A stretch of DNA of 64,000 bases from JAVJQS01 sp040218815. GTDB taxonomy: Bacteria; Bacteroidota; Bacteroidia; Flavobacteriales_E; Vicingaceae. Both the position numbers and the translations under genes were made by a program. Below are positions 26,546-35,856 of this stretch, piece by piece (the stretch's first letter is position 1; each line of letters opens with the position of its first letter). The notes under the pieces are model-generated. The model was given only the letters and a program-made list of their open reading frames with translations, had not been told where the DNA came from and ran no database searches. The stretch covers positions 186,001 to 250,000 of the forward strand of contig JAVJQS010000004.1 in the NCBI GenBank assembly GCA_040218815.1, written 5' to 3'.

Positions 26546-26920
26546 TTACTTCTCTTCCTCAAAGCCAAGGCTTACTGAATTAATACAATACCGCATACCC
26601 GTTTCTTTTGGACCATCATCAAAAACATGGCCTAAGTGTCCTTCACAATTAGCACAAACTACTTCAGTTCGAATCATGCCCATGGAAGTATCCTTAATCA
26701 GCTTAACATTGCCTTGGTCAACTACATCATAAAAACTTGGCCAACCAGAACCAGAATCAAATTTAGTGGCAGAATCAAAGAGTGGGTTTCTACAAGCAGC
26801 ACAAGTATAAGTTCCATCTTTTTTGCTGTTTAAAAATTCACCTGTAAATGGCCGCTCTGTTCCTTTTTCTCTTAATACTCGATATTGCTCTTCACTTAAC
26901 TCTTCCTTCCATTTATCCAT
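26546..26920 (-). CDS. msrB: peptide-methionine (R)-S-oxide reductase
   Basis: This 124-residue MsrB has two structural zinc CxxC pairs (Cys40/Cys43 and Cys89/Cys92), the SGSGWPSFYD motif, GHVFDDGP and the catalytic RYCINSVSL with Cys112. It reduces methionine-R-sulfoxide in proteins. It starts 6 bases after the DEAD helicase stop on the same strand, so both are probably co-expressed. No signal peptide is present, so it acts in the cytoplasm. Confidence 0.96.
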   Translation of the reverse strand: MDKWKEELSEEQYRVLREKGTERPFTGEFLNSKKDGTYTCAACRNPLFDSATKFDSGSGWPSFYDVVDQGNVKLIKDTSMGMIRTEVVCANCEGHLGHVFDDGPKETGMRYCINSVSLGFEEEK

Positions 26921-26926
26921 TTTCTT

Positions 26927-28141
26927 TTACTTTTTCCTTTTATGAAACTGCCTTCTTTTTCCACCGTAATTTGAATTCCCTCTAGATTGACCAGGTTTAT
27001 ATTCTGGGCCATTTCCTATGTCAGGTGGGTTAGGTAATTTTTGAACAGTGGATTCTAACAATTGTTCGATCTTTTCGAAATCTCGCTGTCCTTTTTCATC
27101 AATAAAAGTTAAAGCTACCCCCGTTGATTTAGCCCTTGCGGTTCTACCTACTCGGTGAACATAATCTTCAGGATCATTAGGTACGTCATAATTAATTACT
27201 AGGTCGATAGAGTCGATATCAATTCCTCGAGAAATGATGTCAGTAGCAGCTAATATTCTTAAACGCTTGTTTTTAAATCGTCGTAAAACTTCTTCACGTT
27301 GATCTTGGTCTAAATCAGATGATATACCATCTACATCCATTCCCATTTTCTTTAAATCTCTAACAATATCCTTTACTGTGGTCTTCCTGGAAGTAAAAAT
27401 GATGATGCTGTTTAAGTCGTCTTTCCCATGCAGTAGGGATTTTAAAAGAGGGTTTTTCTGATTTGCATGGGTGTTGTAAGCGGCCTGTAAAATTCCCTCA
27501 GCTGTTTTTGAAATAGCAATATTCACTTCTTTTGGGTCGTTCATAATTGCTCTTGCCAAACTTCTAATTTTTGGGGGCATAGTAGCTGAAAACATAATAT
27601 TTTGTCTTTTCTTTGGCAGGTATTCAGCTATCTTCTTCAAGTCTTCGGCAAAACCCATGTCTAGCATTCGATCAGCTTCATCTAAGATGAAATGTTGCAA
27701 CTGATCTATTTTTACATAGTTTAAGTTCAGGTGCGATAACAATCGGCCAGGAGTTGCAACAATTAGATCTGCGCCATCAGTTAAAGCAGTTTTTTCAGCT
27801 TCAAAAGAGGAGCCGCTGCCTCCACCATAAATGGCTATAGAAGAAGTGCCAGTAAAATAAGAGAAGCCTTCCATTTGCTGGTCGATTTGCATCGCCAACT
27901 CTCTTGTAGGAGCAATGATTAAGGTATTGAGATTTCCTTTACCTGCGCGTTGAATCTTATCTAGTACAGGTAGTAAAAATGCAGCTGTTTTCCCAGTTCC
28001 AGTCTGAGCGACAGCTATTACATCGTCATCTTTTTGTATAATGGGAATAGCTTGTTCTTGAACGGGTGTAGGTTCTTCGAAGCCCATGGCGTCAAGTCCT
28101 TGGTTGATCTCTTCGGTGAAGTTAAAGTCTTTAAATTTCAT
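26927..28141 (-). CDS. DEAD-box RNA helicase, RhlE-like
   Basis: At 404 residues this has all the core motifs: Q motif EEPTPVQEQAIPI, Walker A AQTGTGKT, PTRELA, ATPGRL, LDEADRMLDMGF, SAT (in FSATMPP), ATDIISRGIDI and HRVGRTAR. The C-terminus is a short, basic and Gly/Arg-containing tail (PGQSRGNSNYGGKRRQFHKRKK, of which the last half is Lys/Arg-rich) for RNA binding. It likely unwinds RNA in ribosome assembly or mRNA turnover, often cold-induced. A promoter-like box lies 58 bases upstream. Confidence 0.95.
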   Translation of the reverse strand: MKFKDFNFTEEINQGLDAMGFEEPTPVQEQAIPIIQKDDDVIAVAQTGTGKTAAFLLPVLDKIQRAGKGNLNTLIIAPTRELAMQIDQQMEGFSYFTGTSSIAIYGGGSGSSFEAEKTALTDGADLIVATPGRLLSHLNLNYVKIDQLQHFILDEADRMLDMGFAEDLKKIAEYLPKKRQNIMFSATMPPKIRSLARAIMNDPKEVNIAISKTAEGILQAAYNTHANQKNPLLKSLLHGKDDLNSIIIFTSRKTTVKDIVRDLKKMGMDVDGISSDLDQDQREEVLRRFKNKRLRILAATDIISRGIDIDSIDLVINYDVPNDPEDYVHRVGRTARAKSTGVALTFIDEKGQRDFEKIEQLLESTVQKLPNPPDIGNGPEYKPGQSRGNSNYGGKRRQFHKRKK

Positions 28142-28198
28142 TTAATAATGCTAAAGTAATTAGATCATACAGCAAATAGTTGAGCTGTAAATCTGGTG

Positions 28199-28206
28199 CA
28201 AAAGTA
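28199..28206 (-). promoter_or_regulatory. candidate promoter of the helicase-msrB operon (TACTTTTG)
   Basis: The minus strand reads TACTTTTG (matching TAnnTTTG), with CTTG at 28228-28231, 21 bases upstream, one mismatch from the -33 TTTG. It leaves a 5' leader of about 50 bases before the ATG at 28141. Confidence 0.5.
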
Positions 28207-28265
28207 GCGGAATTAAGAAAGCTATTACAAGCTCTTGAATTTTAATTCAATTTATAAATCATTTA

Positions 28266-28307
28266 AAACAAAAAATCCCCCTTCTATTCAAAATAGAAAA
28301 AGGATTT
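28266..28307 (-). terminator. Rho-independent terminator of the outer-membrane barrel gene
   Basis: On the minus strand an imperfect stem (arms 28307-28292 and 28288-28273, with a three-base internal mismatch) is followed by TTTTTTGTTTT. It lies about 30 bases after the barrel gene's stop. Confidence 0.6.
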
Positions 28308-28334
28308 GAGTAAAGTATTTAGAGAAAATATGCT

Positions 28335-29249
28335 TTAGAAATAAAAGAATAGATTTACAGAAGCAGAAGTATTTCTAAATCCAATTTCCAAATCTCTATT
28401 ACCTTCAGAAAAAGTGCTTGACTCAAGTACTTCGTTCGTAGAGCCTTCGTAGCCTTCAAAAGTTACTGAACTTTCTCCAGTTGTTACATAGCTAAGACCC
28501 CAATAAAACTCACCACCAATAGAAATTTTTGGTGCAAAGAAATACTCAACTCCAATAAAACCTCTTAAGCCCACTTCAAAGTCATTCCCAAAATCAGCTT
28601 CAATAAGTCTGTATCCTAATGCTGGTGTTGGTATACCTGTTGGGTTGCCAAAATTAGTAGAAGATGGGTTTTGATTACTTTGAGTGATTTCATTTCCATA
28701 TTCAATTGTGGTAGTGTTGTTAGTTGTGTAGTGGAAGTATACATCAGCTCCATAAACACCTTGAACTCTCGACTTTCCTTTGCGCTTTTCGATACCAGCA
28801 CTTGCCGTAAAACCATACCGATTAATATCTCTAACATCGAATAATGCATCATCTGGATTTAAACTGTTATCATCGTTAATTCTAAAACGGTCTCGGTCGG
28901 CATCTGCAAAAATATCTAAGCCTCCTCTCCAGGCAAGATCATCAGCAATAAAATATTTACCCCAAACTGTAGCAGTTGGTAAATTTTTATCTATTTGATT
29001 AAATCGAGGTGAAGAGTTAAAGGTTTCATTATTAGCCAAATTCCCGAAGTACTGAAGCAAGGAGCTTGCATTTATACCCAATGCCCAATCTCCTTTTTTT
29101 GGTAGAACTTGATGACCATTTTTTGAAAGCAGCTCATTTTCTTCACCAGAAGACTTGAATATATAAAGTTTTGTAACTTGATTTTCTTCTTGAGCAAATC
29201 CGCTAAATGCAAATGGAACTAAGAGTATTACAATTAATATTTTTTTCAT
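28335..29249 (-). CDS. outer-membrane beta-barrel protein
   Basis: This 304-residue protein has a signal peptide (MKKILIVILLVPFAFSGFA, then QEEN) and alternating aromatic strands throughout, ending SVNLFFYF with a terminal Phe as barrels require for insertion. Repeated glycine-rich strands such as YGFTASAGIEKRKGKSRVQGVYGADV and KISIGGEFYWGLSYV suggest about 8-10 strands. Function is unknown. It follows the lipoprotein gene by 10 bases, so the pair is probably one operon and one surface system. Confidence 0.83.
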   Translation of the reverse strand: MKKILIVILLVPFAFSGFAQEENQVTKLYIFKSSGEENELLSKNGHQVLPKKGDWALGINASSLLQYFGNLANNETFNSSPRFNQIDKNLPTATVWGKYFIADDLAWRGGLDIFADADRDRFRINDDNSLNPDDALFDVRDINRYGFTASAGIEKRKGKSRVQGVYGADVYFHYTTNNTTTIEYGNEITQSNQNPSSTNFGNPTGIPTPALGYRLIEADFGNDFEVGLRGFIGVEYFFAPKISIGGEFYWGLSYVTTGESSVTFEGYEGSTNEVLESSTFSEGNRDLEIGFRNTSASVNLFFYF

Positions 29250-29259
29250 GATAAGTTAA

Positions 29260-30492
29260 TTAGTTTTCCTCTACATTATTAGGTGTTGTGTCTGAATAGT
29301 CAAAGGTTTGAGTTTGGCCTTTGCTTAGAAAAATAGTTGTATTAAACTCATTGTATGTCGCAGTTCCTATAACATCATTAGTTCCATTATTAAATTCATA
29401 ATTGGTTATAATAATTTCAGGAACAACTAAGTTTATGGTGTTGTCAAAGGTAACAGGTACTTCAATAGAGTAGTTTCCATTTGCGTCAGTAGTGGCAGAC
29501 GCACCTCTTTGGATTCCATCCTCATCATCCCATGTAAACCTTAGAATAGCACCTGATACAGGGTCTTCATCTAATTGGCCGGGAATATTATTCGTCCTTA
29601 CTTCAACATTTCCTTTAATTCGTGCAAAAATTGGAAGTGCCGTTTTAAAATTGCTCGCATAGCTATAATTTACTTCTTCCATATCTCCAGCACTCAAAGC
29701 GATGTTTGTTTCAGTACCCTCTTGAAATGTAGTGCTATATCCCATCACATTTCTAAACCCATCATTGTAATCTACATTTGTCGTGTATTCTTTAAAAATT
29801 GCCGTAAAGTTACCTGTGATGTCTTCAGTTGGAACCTGAATACTATATGCGCCTGACGCATCAGTAGTAGTTGTTAAAGAATTTGGAACCCCATTGCTAT
29901 TGTTCCACTCGATTGTAAGCTCTGCGCCTTCTGCATTTTCAGGTATTCCTTTTGTAGAAAGTTGCTCAGAATCGACAACCACAGTGCCAAAAATGGTTGC
30001 GAATTTATCCAATATAGTATTTGTTTTATAGTCGCTTGCATAATCATAGTCAGCTACAACTGTTTCACCAGTTTTTACTACTATGTTCCTGCTTGAAGAA
30101 TTGAAGGCTACTTTTTTAGTTGTAATTCCTGAACCATCATTAAAAGTAATTTCTCGCTCTAATTCGTCAAAATCTACTTCATAAGTAATTCCTTCTTTAA
30201 TAGTTGGAACAGAGATCACATATACACCATCTGCATTGGTAACACCAACTCTGCTTTCAGTTCTACTGTCACCATCAGAAACAACAGTCAGGTCTTCTGA
30301 ATCCCACGAAACTCTTATTATAGCACCAGAAACTGGTTCCGATTCAGATAGTCCATCGGACTGATCTGTATCTGCCGTTACAGTTCCTCTTATTGTACCA
30401 CTTCCGGTTATGTCAACTGAAGTCGTTTCAGTTTCTTCACAAGCAGAAAATAGAGCTGCTATGAAGAGCATACTTATGATTGATTTTTTCAT
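29260..30492 (-). CDS. lipoprotein with three carboxypeptidase-regulatory-like (Ig-like) repeats
   Basis: The 410-residue protein has a lipobox (LFSAC, Cys18) followed by EETE. It then contains three copies, each about 115 residues, of an Ig-like unit: opening GTIRGTV / FGTVVVD / IKGNVEV, middle VSGAIIRVSWDSED / GAELTIEWNNS / VSGAILRFTWDDED, TDASGAYSIQVP type motif, and ending in a YDYASDYK / YSYASNFK / YDYSDTTP turn. These resemble SdrD-B or CarboxypepD_reg domains. It is probably surface-exposed; no enzymatic motif is present. Confidence 0.82.
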   Translation of the reverse strand: MKKSIISMLFIAALFSACEETETTSVDITGSGTIRGTVTADTDQSDGLSESEPVSGAIIRVSWDSEDLTVVSDGDSRTESRVGVTNADGVYVISVPTIKEGITYEVDFDELEREITFNDGSGITTKKVAFNSSSRNIVVKTGETVVADYDYASDYKTNTILDKFATIFGTVVVDSEQLSTKGIPENAEGAELTIEWNNSNGVPNSLTTTTDASGAYSIQVPTEDITGNFTAIFKEYTTNVDYNDGFRNVMGYSTTFQEGTETNIALSAGDMEEVNYSYASNFKTALPIFARIKGNVEVRTNNIPGQLDEDPVSGAILRFTWDDEDGIQRGASATTDANGNYSIEVPVTFDNTINLVVPEIIITNYEFNNGTNDVIGTATYNEFNTTIFLSKGQTQTFDYSDTTPNNVEEN

Positions 30493-30526
30493 TTTATAGA
30501 TGTTAAATTATAATATATTTAGACAA

Positions 30527-30534
30527 CAAACATA
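30527..30534 (-). promoter_or_regulatory. candidate promoter box of the lipoprotein-barrel operon (TATGTTTG)
   Basis: The minus strand reads TATGTTTG, matching TAnnTTTG, 34 bases before the ATG at 30492. No good -33 element was found. Confidence 0.4.
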
Positions 30535-30663
30535 CTACAAAAAAGTAATTTCTTATAATTTTAATGCAATTAGGTGTTTCATTTTAAGATACTTATAAGT
30601 ATAGATCTTGGTATTACTTACAGGAGTAAGTATTGCGCGTGTCTACATCCTCAGATTTTTTTC

Positions 30664-30703
30664 AAAAAAAAACTCTTTAGCAGTTTTGAATTACTAAAGA
30701 GTT
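30664..30703 (-). terminator. Rho-independent terminator of the DUF2911 gene
   Basis: Perfect 10-base arms AACTCTTTAG and CTAAAGAGTT (30671-30680 and 30694-30703) with a 13-base loop are followed on the minus strand by a run of T (30670-30664). It lies 34 bases past the gene's stop codon. Confidence 0.8.
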
Positions 30704-30736
30704 AACTAAAATCGCTAAATCGATCTAATTGAAGTA

Positions 30737-31249
30737 TTATTCTACTTCAAATGAAAGTCGAGTTGTAGCCCAATCTAAGTGAATCATATTATCCTCGATG
30801 GTATAGGTTAACATTTCAACATTGTCGATTTCAGAAGTAGAAGCTTCAGTAACTAAAGCATCTTTTGAATCGTCTTTTTTGTATGCGCCCCATTGTTTTG
30901 CTTCAGTGTTAAAGTAAATTGTCCAATCTCCTTCTTTTTTTGGAGTTACAAAAAAGGCATATTTCCCAGCTGGTAACTCTTCACCATTAATCATTACATC
31001 TTGACTAAATTCTATTGTTGTTGCTTCATTCGCACCCGCTCTCCATACCTTACCAAACTTTTCAAGGCCTCCAAAGATTTCTCTTCCTTTTACCGAAGGG
31101 CTGCTGTATTCTATAGTTACCATTGCATCTCCAATCTTTCCTTCCTCAGTTCTTGGAGGGCTTGGTCTGTCAGATTTATCTTCCTGAGCTGATAGTTGAA
31201 GGCCTCCTAGAATTAAAAAGCCAATCAATAATAGGTTAATTTTTTTCAT
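30737..31249 (-). CDS. DUF2911 domain-containing periplasmic protein
   Basis: This 170-residue protein has a signal peptide (MKKINLLLIGFLILGGLQLSA) and the DUF2911 pattern: ISYSSPSVKGREIFGGLEKFGKVWRAGANEATTIEFS, then AGKYAFFVTPKKEGDWTIYFN and a final MIHLDWATTRLSFEVE (quoted regions are approximate ends of the domain). Function of the family is unknown. It is monocistronic, with a strong terminator behind it. Confidence 0.86.
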   Translation of the reverse strand: MKKINLLLIGFLILGGLQLSAQEDKSDRPSPPRTEEGKIGDAMVTIEYSSPSVKGREIFGGLEKFGKVWRAGANEATTIEFSQDVMINGEELPAGKYAFFVTPKKEGDWTIYFNTEAKQWGAYKKDDSKDALVTEASTSEIDNVEMLTYTIEDNMIHLDWATTRLSFEVE

Positions 31250-31326
31250 TTTTTTTGAGTTTAATTGTTAGCTGATAAAGATAAACCAAAGATTGTTAGT
31301 TTGTTAGAAACAAAATGTATTTTTAA

Positions 31327-32511
31327 CTAAAATTCGTTAAGAAGCTGAAGAATGATGCTGCAGCCTTTTTTAATCTCACTTTCCTTAATCGTCAAAGGCG
31401 GGGCTAATCTAAAAGCATTTGGCGTTGATAAAAACCAAAAAAGTACAATTCCATTTTCCAAGCCTTTTAGCACAATTTGTTTTACCATTGCTTCACTCTT
31501 CAACTCGATTGCCAACATTAAGCCTAATTGTCTTACTTCAACAATCTGTTCATGCTGCAGCAACTGATTAAAGAGAGCTGCTTTTTTTGCAACACCCTCA
31601 ATTAAATTTTCCTCCCGAATGATCTTTAGTCCTTCAGCTGCAGCTGCACAGGGTAGGGGGTGTCCTCCAAAAGTACTAATGTGACCTAGCATAGGATTAG
31701 TAGAGAATTTACCCATTAATTCTCGGCTAGCTATCAAGCAACCAATTGGTAATCCAGCACCCAGTGCCTTGCCTGAAGTCAAGATGTCTGGAACGATTTT
31801 AAAATGCTCGAAGGCCCAGAGTTTCCCTGTTCTGCCTATGCCACATTGAATTTCATCTAATATTAAAAGGCACCCCACTTCATCACATCTTTTGCGCAAG
31901 GCCATCAAATAACTCTTATCCGGTATACGAACACCAGCGTCACCTTGAATGGTTTCTAAAATTACTGCTGCAGTTTGACTCGTAATTTGTTTTAACTGAG
32001 CTTCTTGATTTAATTCAATAAAGCTTACACCGGGCAATATGGGTCGAAATGGATTTTTCTTGGTTTCATTATAACTTACACTCATTGCACCATGCGTACT
32101 TCCATGATAAGCTCCTTTAAAAGCAATAATTTCAGTTCTTTTAGTAACTCGTTTGGCTAACTTTAAAGCAGCTTCAATAGCCTCTGTACCTGAATTGACG
32201 AAGTAAAAGGAGTTTAGCTCTGATGGTAAAGTCTTTAGTAATTCAGAGGCTAGTTCATTTTGGGCATCTTGTTCAAACTCACCATAAACCATCACATGCA
32301 AGTGTTTTTCAACTTGTTGATTAATGGCTTTTTTAATTCGTGGATGTCCGTGACCTAAACTGCTGACCGCAATTCCTGAAATTAAATCCAAGTAAGATTT
32401 ACCTTCCTTGTCGTAGATATAGCTTCCTTCGGCATTATCTACCTTGATTCCAAAAGGAAATGGGGTGGTTTGCGCTAAGTGCTCTTTAAAGAAAGACGAA
32501 TCTGTAGACAC
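31327..32511 (-). CDS. class III (acetylornithine/ornithine-type) aminotransferase
   Basis: This 394-residue PLP enzyme has DLISGIAVSSLGHGHP, NSGTEAIEAALKLAKRVT, FKGAYHGSTHGAMS, LILDEIQCGIGRTGKLWAFEHF and TSGKALGAGLPIG, the last holding the PLP lysine. It is in the acetylornithine/ornithine/4-aminobutyrate aminotransferase group, so it would move an omega-amino group to 2-oxoglutarate. No arginine biosynthesis genes sit nearby, so the exact substrate is open. The upstream gap to the transketolase gene is 92 bases. Confidence 0.86.
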   Translation of the reverse strand: MSTDSSFFKEHLAQTTPFPFGIKVDNAEGSYIYDKEGKSYLDLISGIAVSSLGHGHPRIKKAINQQVEKHLHVMVYGEFEQDAQNELASELLKTLPSELNSFYFVNSGTEAIEAALKLAKRVTKRTEIIAFKGAYHGSTHGAMSVSYNETKKNPFRPILPGVSFIELNQEAQLKQITSQTAAVILETIQGDAGVRIPDKSYLMALRKRCDEVGCLLILDEIQCGIGRTGKLWAFEHFKIVPDILTSGKALGAGLPIGCLIASRELMGKFSTNPMLGHISTFGGHPLPCAAAAEGLKIIREENLIEGVAKKAALFNQLLQHEQIVEVRQLGLMLAIELKSEAMVKQIVLKGLENGIVLFWFLSTPNAFRLAPPLTIKESEIKKGCSIILQLLNEF

Positions 32512-32603
32512 GATAAGTTAGAATAGATTTATTTAACAGTAATTCATATACGAGCCCCCAACTCTAAGGACTTTAGGCACATTTAATTCTAAGTAATTTT
32601 TGC

Positions 32604-33563
32604 TTATGCACTTCTTCTGGCCATTGCCTTCTTAGCTGCTTCAATAATGTTTTTGCTTCCCAAGCCATATTTTTCAAACAATTCTTCAGGCTTACCACTT
32701 TCACCAAAAGAATCATTTACGGCAACCATTTCTAAAGGAGAAGGCATTTTTCTCGATAGCAATTGAGCTACACTATCGCCCAAACCACCATTTAATTGAT
32801 GCTCTTCAGCAGTCACCACACAAGCAGTTTTTTCAACTGACTTTAATATAGCTGCATCATCCAATGGCTTTATAGTATGGATGTTTATCACCTCAACACT
32901 TTTGCCCTCAGCTTCTAAGGCTTCCGCAGCTTTTAAACTCTCCCATACACAATGTCCAGTAGCGATTATCGTCACATCAGTACCTTCTTGAAAAGTGATG
33001 GCTTTTCCTATTTCAAACACTTGATTTTCTGGGGTAAAAACAGGCCATTTTGGTCTTCCAAAACGCAAGTAAACAGGACCTTCATGATCGGCAATTGCTA
33101 TAGTTGCCGCTTTCGTTTGATGATAATCACAAGGGTTTATGACCGTCATTCCAGGCAACATTTTCATCAATCCAATGTCTTCTAATATTTGGTGAGTTGC
33201 ACCATCTTCTCCCAAGGTTAAACCTGCGTGAGAAGCACAAATTTTTACATTTTTACCGCTATAGGCAATTGACTGGCGTATTTGGTCATACACTCGACCA
33301 GTAGAAAAGTTGGCAAAAGTTCCTGTGAATGGTATTTTTCCTCCTATGGTCATTCCAGCTGCTACCCCCATCATATTGGCCTCGGCAATACCTGCTTGAA
33401 AAAATCGATCTGGAAAGGCATCTTGAAACGCATTCATTTTCAATGATCCTGTTAAGTCAGCACAAAGGGCAACAACCTTTTCATTTGTTTTTCCAACTTC
33501 CAATAATCCATCTCCAAACCCAGACCGGGTATCTTTCATTTCAGTGTATTCGTATTTTGCCAT
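32604..33563 (-). CDS. transketolase, C-terminal subunit
   Basis: This 319-residue protein is the second half of a split transketolase: the pyrimidine-binding domain with CADLTGSLKM, FFQAGIAEANMMGVAAGMT and HAGLTLGEDGATHQILEDIGLMKMLPGM, then the C-terminal domain. The glutamate of GIAEANM would activate TPP in the dimer. It needs the N-terminal subunit encoded at 34987-35829. The two genes are separated by a VWA-domain gene, with only two bases between that gene and this one. Confidence 0.9.
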   Translation of the reverse strand: MAKYEYTEMKDTRSGFGDGLLEVGKTNEKVVALCADLTGSLKMNAFQDAFPDRFFQAGIAEANMMGVAAGMTIGGKIPFTGTFANFSTGRVYDQIRQSIAYSGKNVKICASHAGLTLGEDGATHQILEDIGLMKMLPGMTVINPCDYHQTKAATIAIADHEGPVYLRFGRPKWPVFTPENQVFEIGKAITFQEGTDVTIIATGHCVWESLKAAEALEAEGKSVEVINIHTIKPLDDAAILKSVEKTACVVTAEEHQLNGGLGDSVAQLLSRKMPSPLEMVAVNDSFGESGKPEELFEKYGLGSKNIIEAAKKAMARRSA

Positions 33564-33565
33564 TC

Positions 33566-34939
33566 TTATAGTTTTACTTGGGTGCTTTGACCTGATTCAA
33601 TTACAAATGATTCTTCTTTAGTGTAAATACTTTGTCGTGCATTTATTGAGCGAAATACAACGCGATACCTTCCCGGTTGCAAGGTAATACTTTCACGTGA
33701 GCTAATCGTACTCAAATTGCATACCCAAACAAGCTCATCAGCATCTTCTAAGAAAATACTGCCGTAGCCATTTCCTGAAGTTCCAATAGAAACAATCCCA
33801 GCTTGAGGAATTTCCACTTTTGTAGTTCGGCTCTGAGCAATGTTTACATCTTTTACATAGGTGCGGGGAAGCGTTAAGATTTCAAGATCATACTTTCCAG
33901 TTAGGTAACGTTGTTTTACATCAAAATCTTGAATTACTAAGGTTTTCATATTGCCTGGCTGTCGAACTATGGCTTTCAAATCATCATATTCATTATAGCC
34001 ATTCATTTTTATCTCTAAGTCACCTTGAGGAGCATCTACAGCAATTATATTATGTTTTCCAGGTGTTAGTTTTATGTTTTTCTTTTCAACAGGTGGGATG
34101 GTGTGCACAACTAAATCATAGGATCCTAAAGGATCTATTGGAATGGTATCGGGGTTTCCACGACTATCTATAGTATGTACAAAATTATAACGCACTTGTT
34201 TACTAAAGGCATCATAAAATGTCATGGGAACATTGGTTTCAGTTGGTTTGTGCAACTCATCTAACAAGTTGACTTGAGCAGTAGTATTGTTTAGCGCTTG
34301 AGAAATTACGATGCCTAATACCGTTTTAAAAGTTGCTTCACTTGTTGCATCATAGAAGTTTCCAACACATTTAAAGGCATCCATTACTTCTGGTTCTAAC
34401 CCTAAACCAATTACAAAAGGCTTGAGGGCTACTCCGTTTTTTTGCAAGGCTAAAGCCACAGCACAAGGATCTCCATCGCACTCTTCGATTCCATCTGTAA
34501 TTAATATAATTACGTTTCTACAATTCTTACATGGCGGAAAATCGTTGGCTGCCTGCTCCAAGGAGTAGGCGATAAGCGTAGTTCCTCTCGGACGTATACT
34601 TTGAAGTTTCGTTTTTATTTTTTCGTGATTATTTTTTGCAAAGGCAACCTCTAACTTCGTGTCTTTACAATTTCTATTGCCTGGTGTAACACTGTATTGA
34701 TGCCCATATGCCCGTAAGGCCAATTCCACTTCTTTAGTGCCTTGTAAACTGTCTACCAATTCACGCAACAAGCGCGTTGCAATTTGCATCTTTTGTCCGT
34801 TTTCCCAACGAGCATACATACTTTGTGAGCCATCTAAAACAAATAAAATTCTTGTTTTTTGAGCTTCGGTTTGAGCTTGACTAGAAAAAACCAGGCAAAA
34901 GCTAAAGAAGATTGAAAGGAAAAAATTAAGCAATTTCAT
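33566..34939 (-). CDS. VWA domain-containing periplasmic protein
   Basis: At 457 residues this starts with a signal peptide (MKLLNFFLSIFFSFCLVFSSQA) and a von Willebrand A domain at about residues 27-220. Its MIDAS motif is DGSQS (in LFVLDGSQSMYARW), with ITDGIEECDGDPC further on. The remainder looks like several beta-sandwich repeats. I start it at the ATG at 34939; the in-frame ATG at 34975 would put 12 residues before the signal peptide. The gene sits between two transketolase halves, which is odd, as no functional relation is apparent. Confidence 0.82.
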   Translation of the reverse strand: MKLLNFFLSIFFSFCLVFSSQAQTEAQKTRILFVLDGSQSMYARWENGQKMQIATRLLRELVDSLQGTKEVELALRAYGHQYSVTPGNRNCKDTKLEVAFAKNNHEKIKTKLQSIRPRGTTLIAYSLEQAANDFPPCKNCRNVIILITDGIEECDGDPCAVALALQKNGVALKPFVIGLGLEPEVMDAFKCVGNFYDATSEATFKTVLGIVISQALNNTTAQVNLLDELHKPTETNVPMTFYDAFSKQVRYNFVHTIDSRGNPDTIPIDPLGSYDLVVHTIPPVEKKNIKLTPGKHNIIAVDAPQGDLEIKMNGYNEYDDLKAIVRQPGNMKTLVIQDFDVKQRYLTGKYDLEILTLPRTYVKDVNIAQSRTTKVEIPQAGIVSIGTSGNGYGSIFLEDADELVWVCNLSTISSRESITLQPGRYRVVFRSINARQSIYTKEESFVIESGQSTQVKL

Positions 34940-34986
34940 GATGCTGATTTGAATGATATAAAGAGGGTTAATCAACTATCATACCC

Positions 34987-35829
34987 TTAATAATCTCCTA
35001 AGGTTTCATTGAGTTGAGCTAAAGCTTGATCCAATTGCTCATCATTTGGAGCTACACCGTGCCAAGCATGAGTTCCCATCATGTAATCAACCCCTTGTCC
35101 CATTTCAGTTTTCATTAAAATACAAATGGGTTTACCTTTTCCGGTTTTAGTTTTTGCTGTATTTAAACCATCTATGGTTGATTGCATGTTGTTGCCATCC
35201 ATTTCAAGTACTTCAAAGCCAAAAGCTTCAAACTTCATTCTCAAATCTCCTAATGAAAGCACATCTTCCACATCACCATCAATTTGACGGTTGTTGCAGT
35301 CAACAGTGGCAATCAAATTATCAACTTTATTATGTGCTGCAAACATGGCGGCTTCCCAAATTTGACCTTCTTGTAATTCTCCATCACCATGTAGCGAATA
35401 AACGAGCTTATCATCACCATTCATTTTTTTACTCATGGCAGCACCAATAGCTGCTGACATTCCTTGTCCTAAAGAACCGCTGGCAATTCTCACTCCAGGT
35501 AAGCCTTCGTGAGTTGTTGGGTGGCCCTGCAAACGGGAATTAATCTTTCTGAAAGTGGCTAATTCAGCAATCTCAATATAACCACTTCTTGCTAGAACGC
35601 TGTACCAAACTGGTGAAATATGGCCATTGGAGAGAAAGAAAAGGTCTTCATTTTTTCCATCCATATTGAATGAAGTGGAATGGTCTAAAATGTCAAAATA
35701 AAGCGCGGTAAAATAATCTGCGCAACCTAAAGAGCCACCAGGGTGACCTGAGCTTGCACCGTGCACCATACGCACAATGTCTCTTCTTACTTGAGTTGCA
35801 GTATTTTCTAATTCTTGAATGTTTGCCAT
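34987..35829 (-). CDS. transketolase, N-terminal subunit
   Basis: This 280-residue protein is the TPP-binding half: VRMVHGASSGHPGGSLGCADYF, LSNGHISPVWYSVLARSG, GSLGQGMSAAIGAAM and HGDGELQEGQIWEAAMFAAHNKVDNL followed by NNRQIDG (the GDG-N motif that binds magnesium and diphosphate). I chose the ATG at 35829 since a TACTTTTG promoter box lies 28 bases upstream; an in-frame start at 35859 would lie inside it. With the C-terminal subunit it moves two-carbon ketol units in the pentose phosphate pathway. Confidence 0.92.
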   Translation of the reverse strand: MANIQELENTATQVRRDIVRMVHGASSGHPGGSLGCADYFTALYFDILDHSTSFNMDGKNEDLFFLSNGHISPVWYSVLARSGYIEIAELATFRKINSRLQGHPTTHEGLPGVRIASGSLGQGMSAAIGAAMSKKMNGDDKLVYSLHGDGELQEGQIWEAAMFAAHNKVDNLIATVDCNNRQIDGDVEDVLSLGDLRMKFEAFGFEVLEMDGNNMQSTIDGLNTAKTKTGKGKPICILMKTEMGQGVDYMMGTHAWHGVAPNDEQLDQALAQLNETLGDY

Positions 35830-35856
35830 GGATTTTTGTTTGGATTTACCAATTTT

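Noticed and set aside
32604..35829. Transketolase halves as a frameshifted single gene
   Set aside because: A complete VWA gene with its own signal peptide lies between them, each half has its own start, and split transketolase is normal in this phylum.
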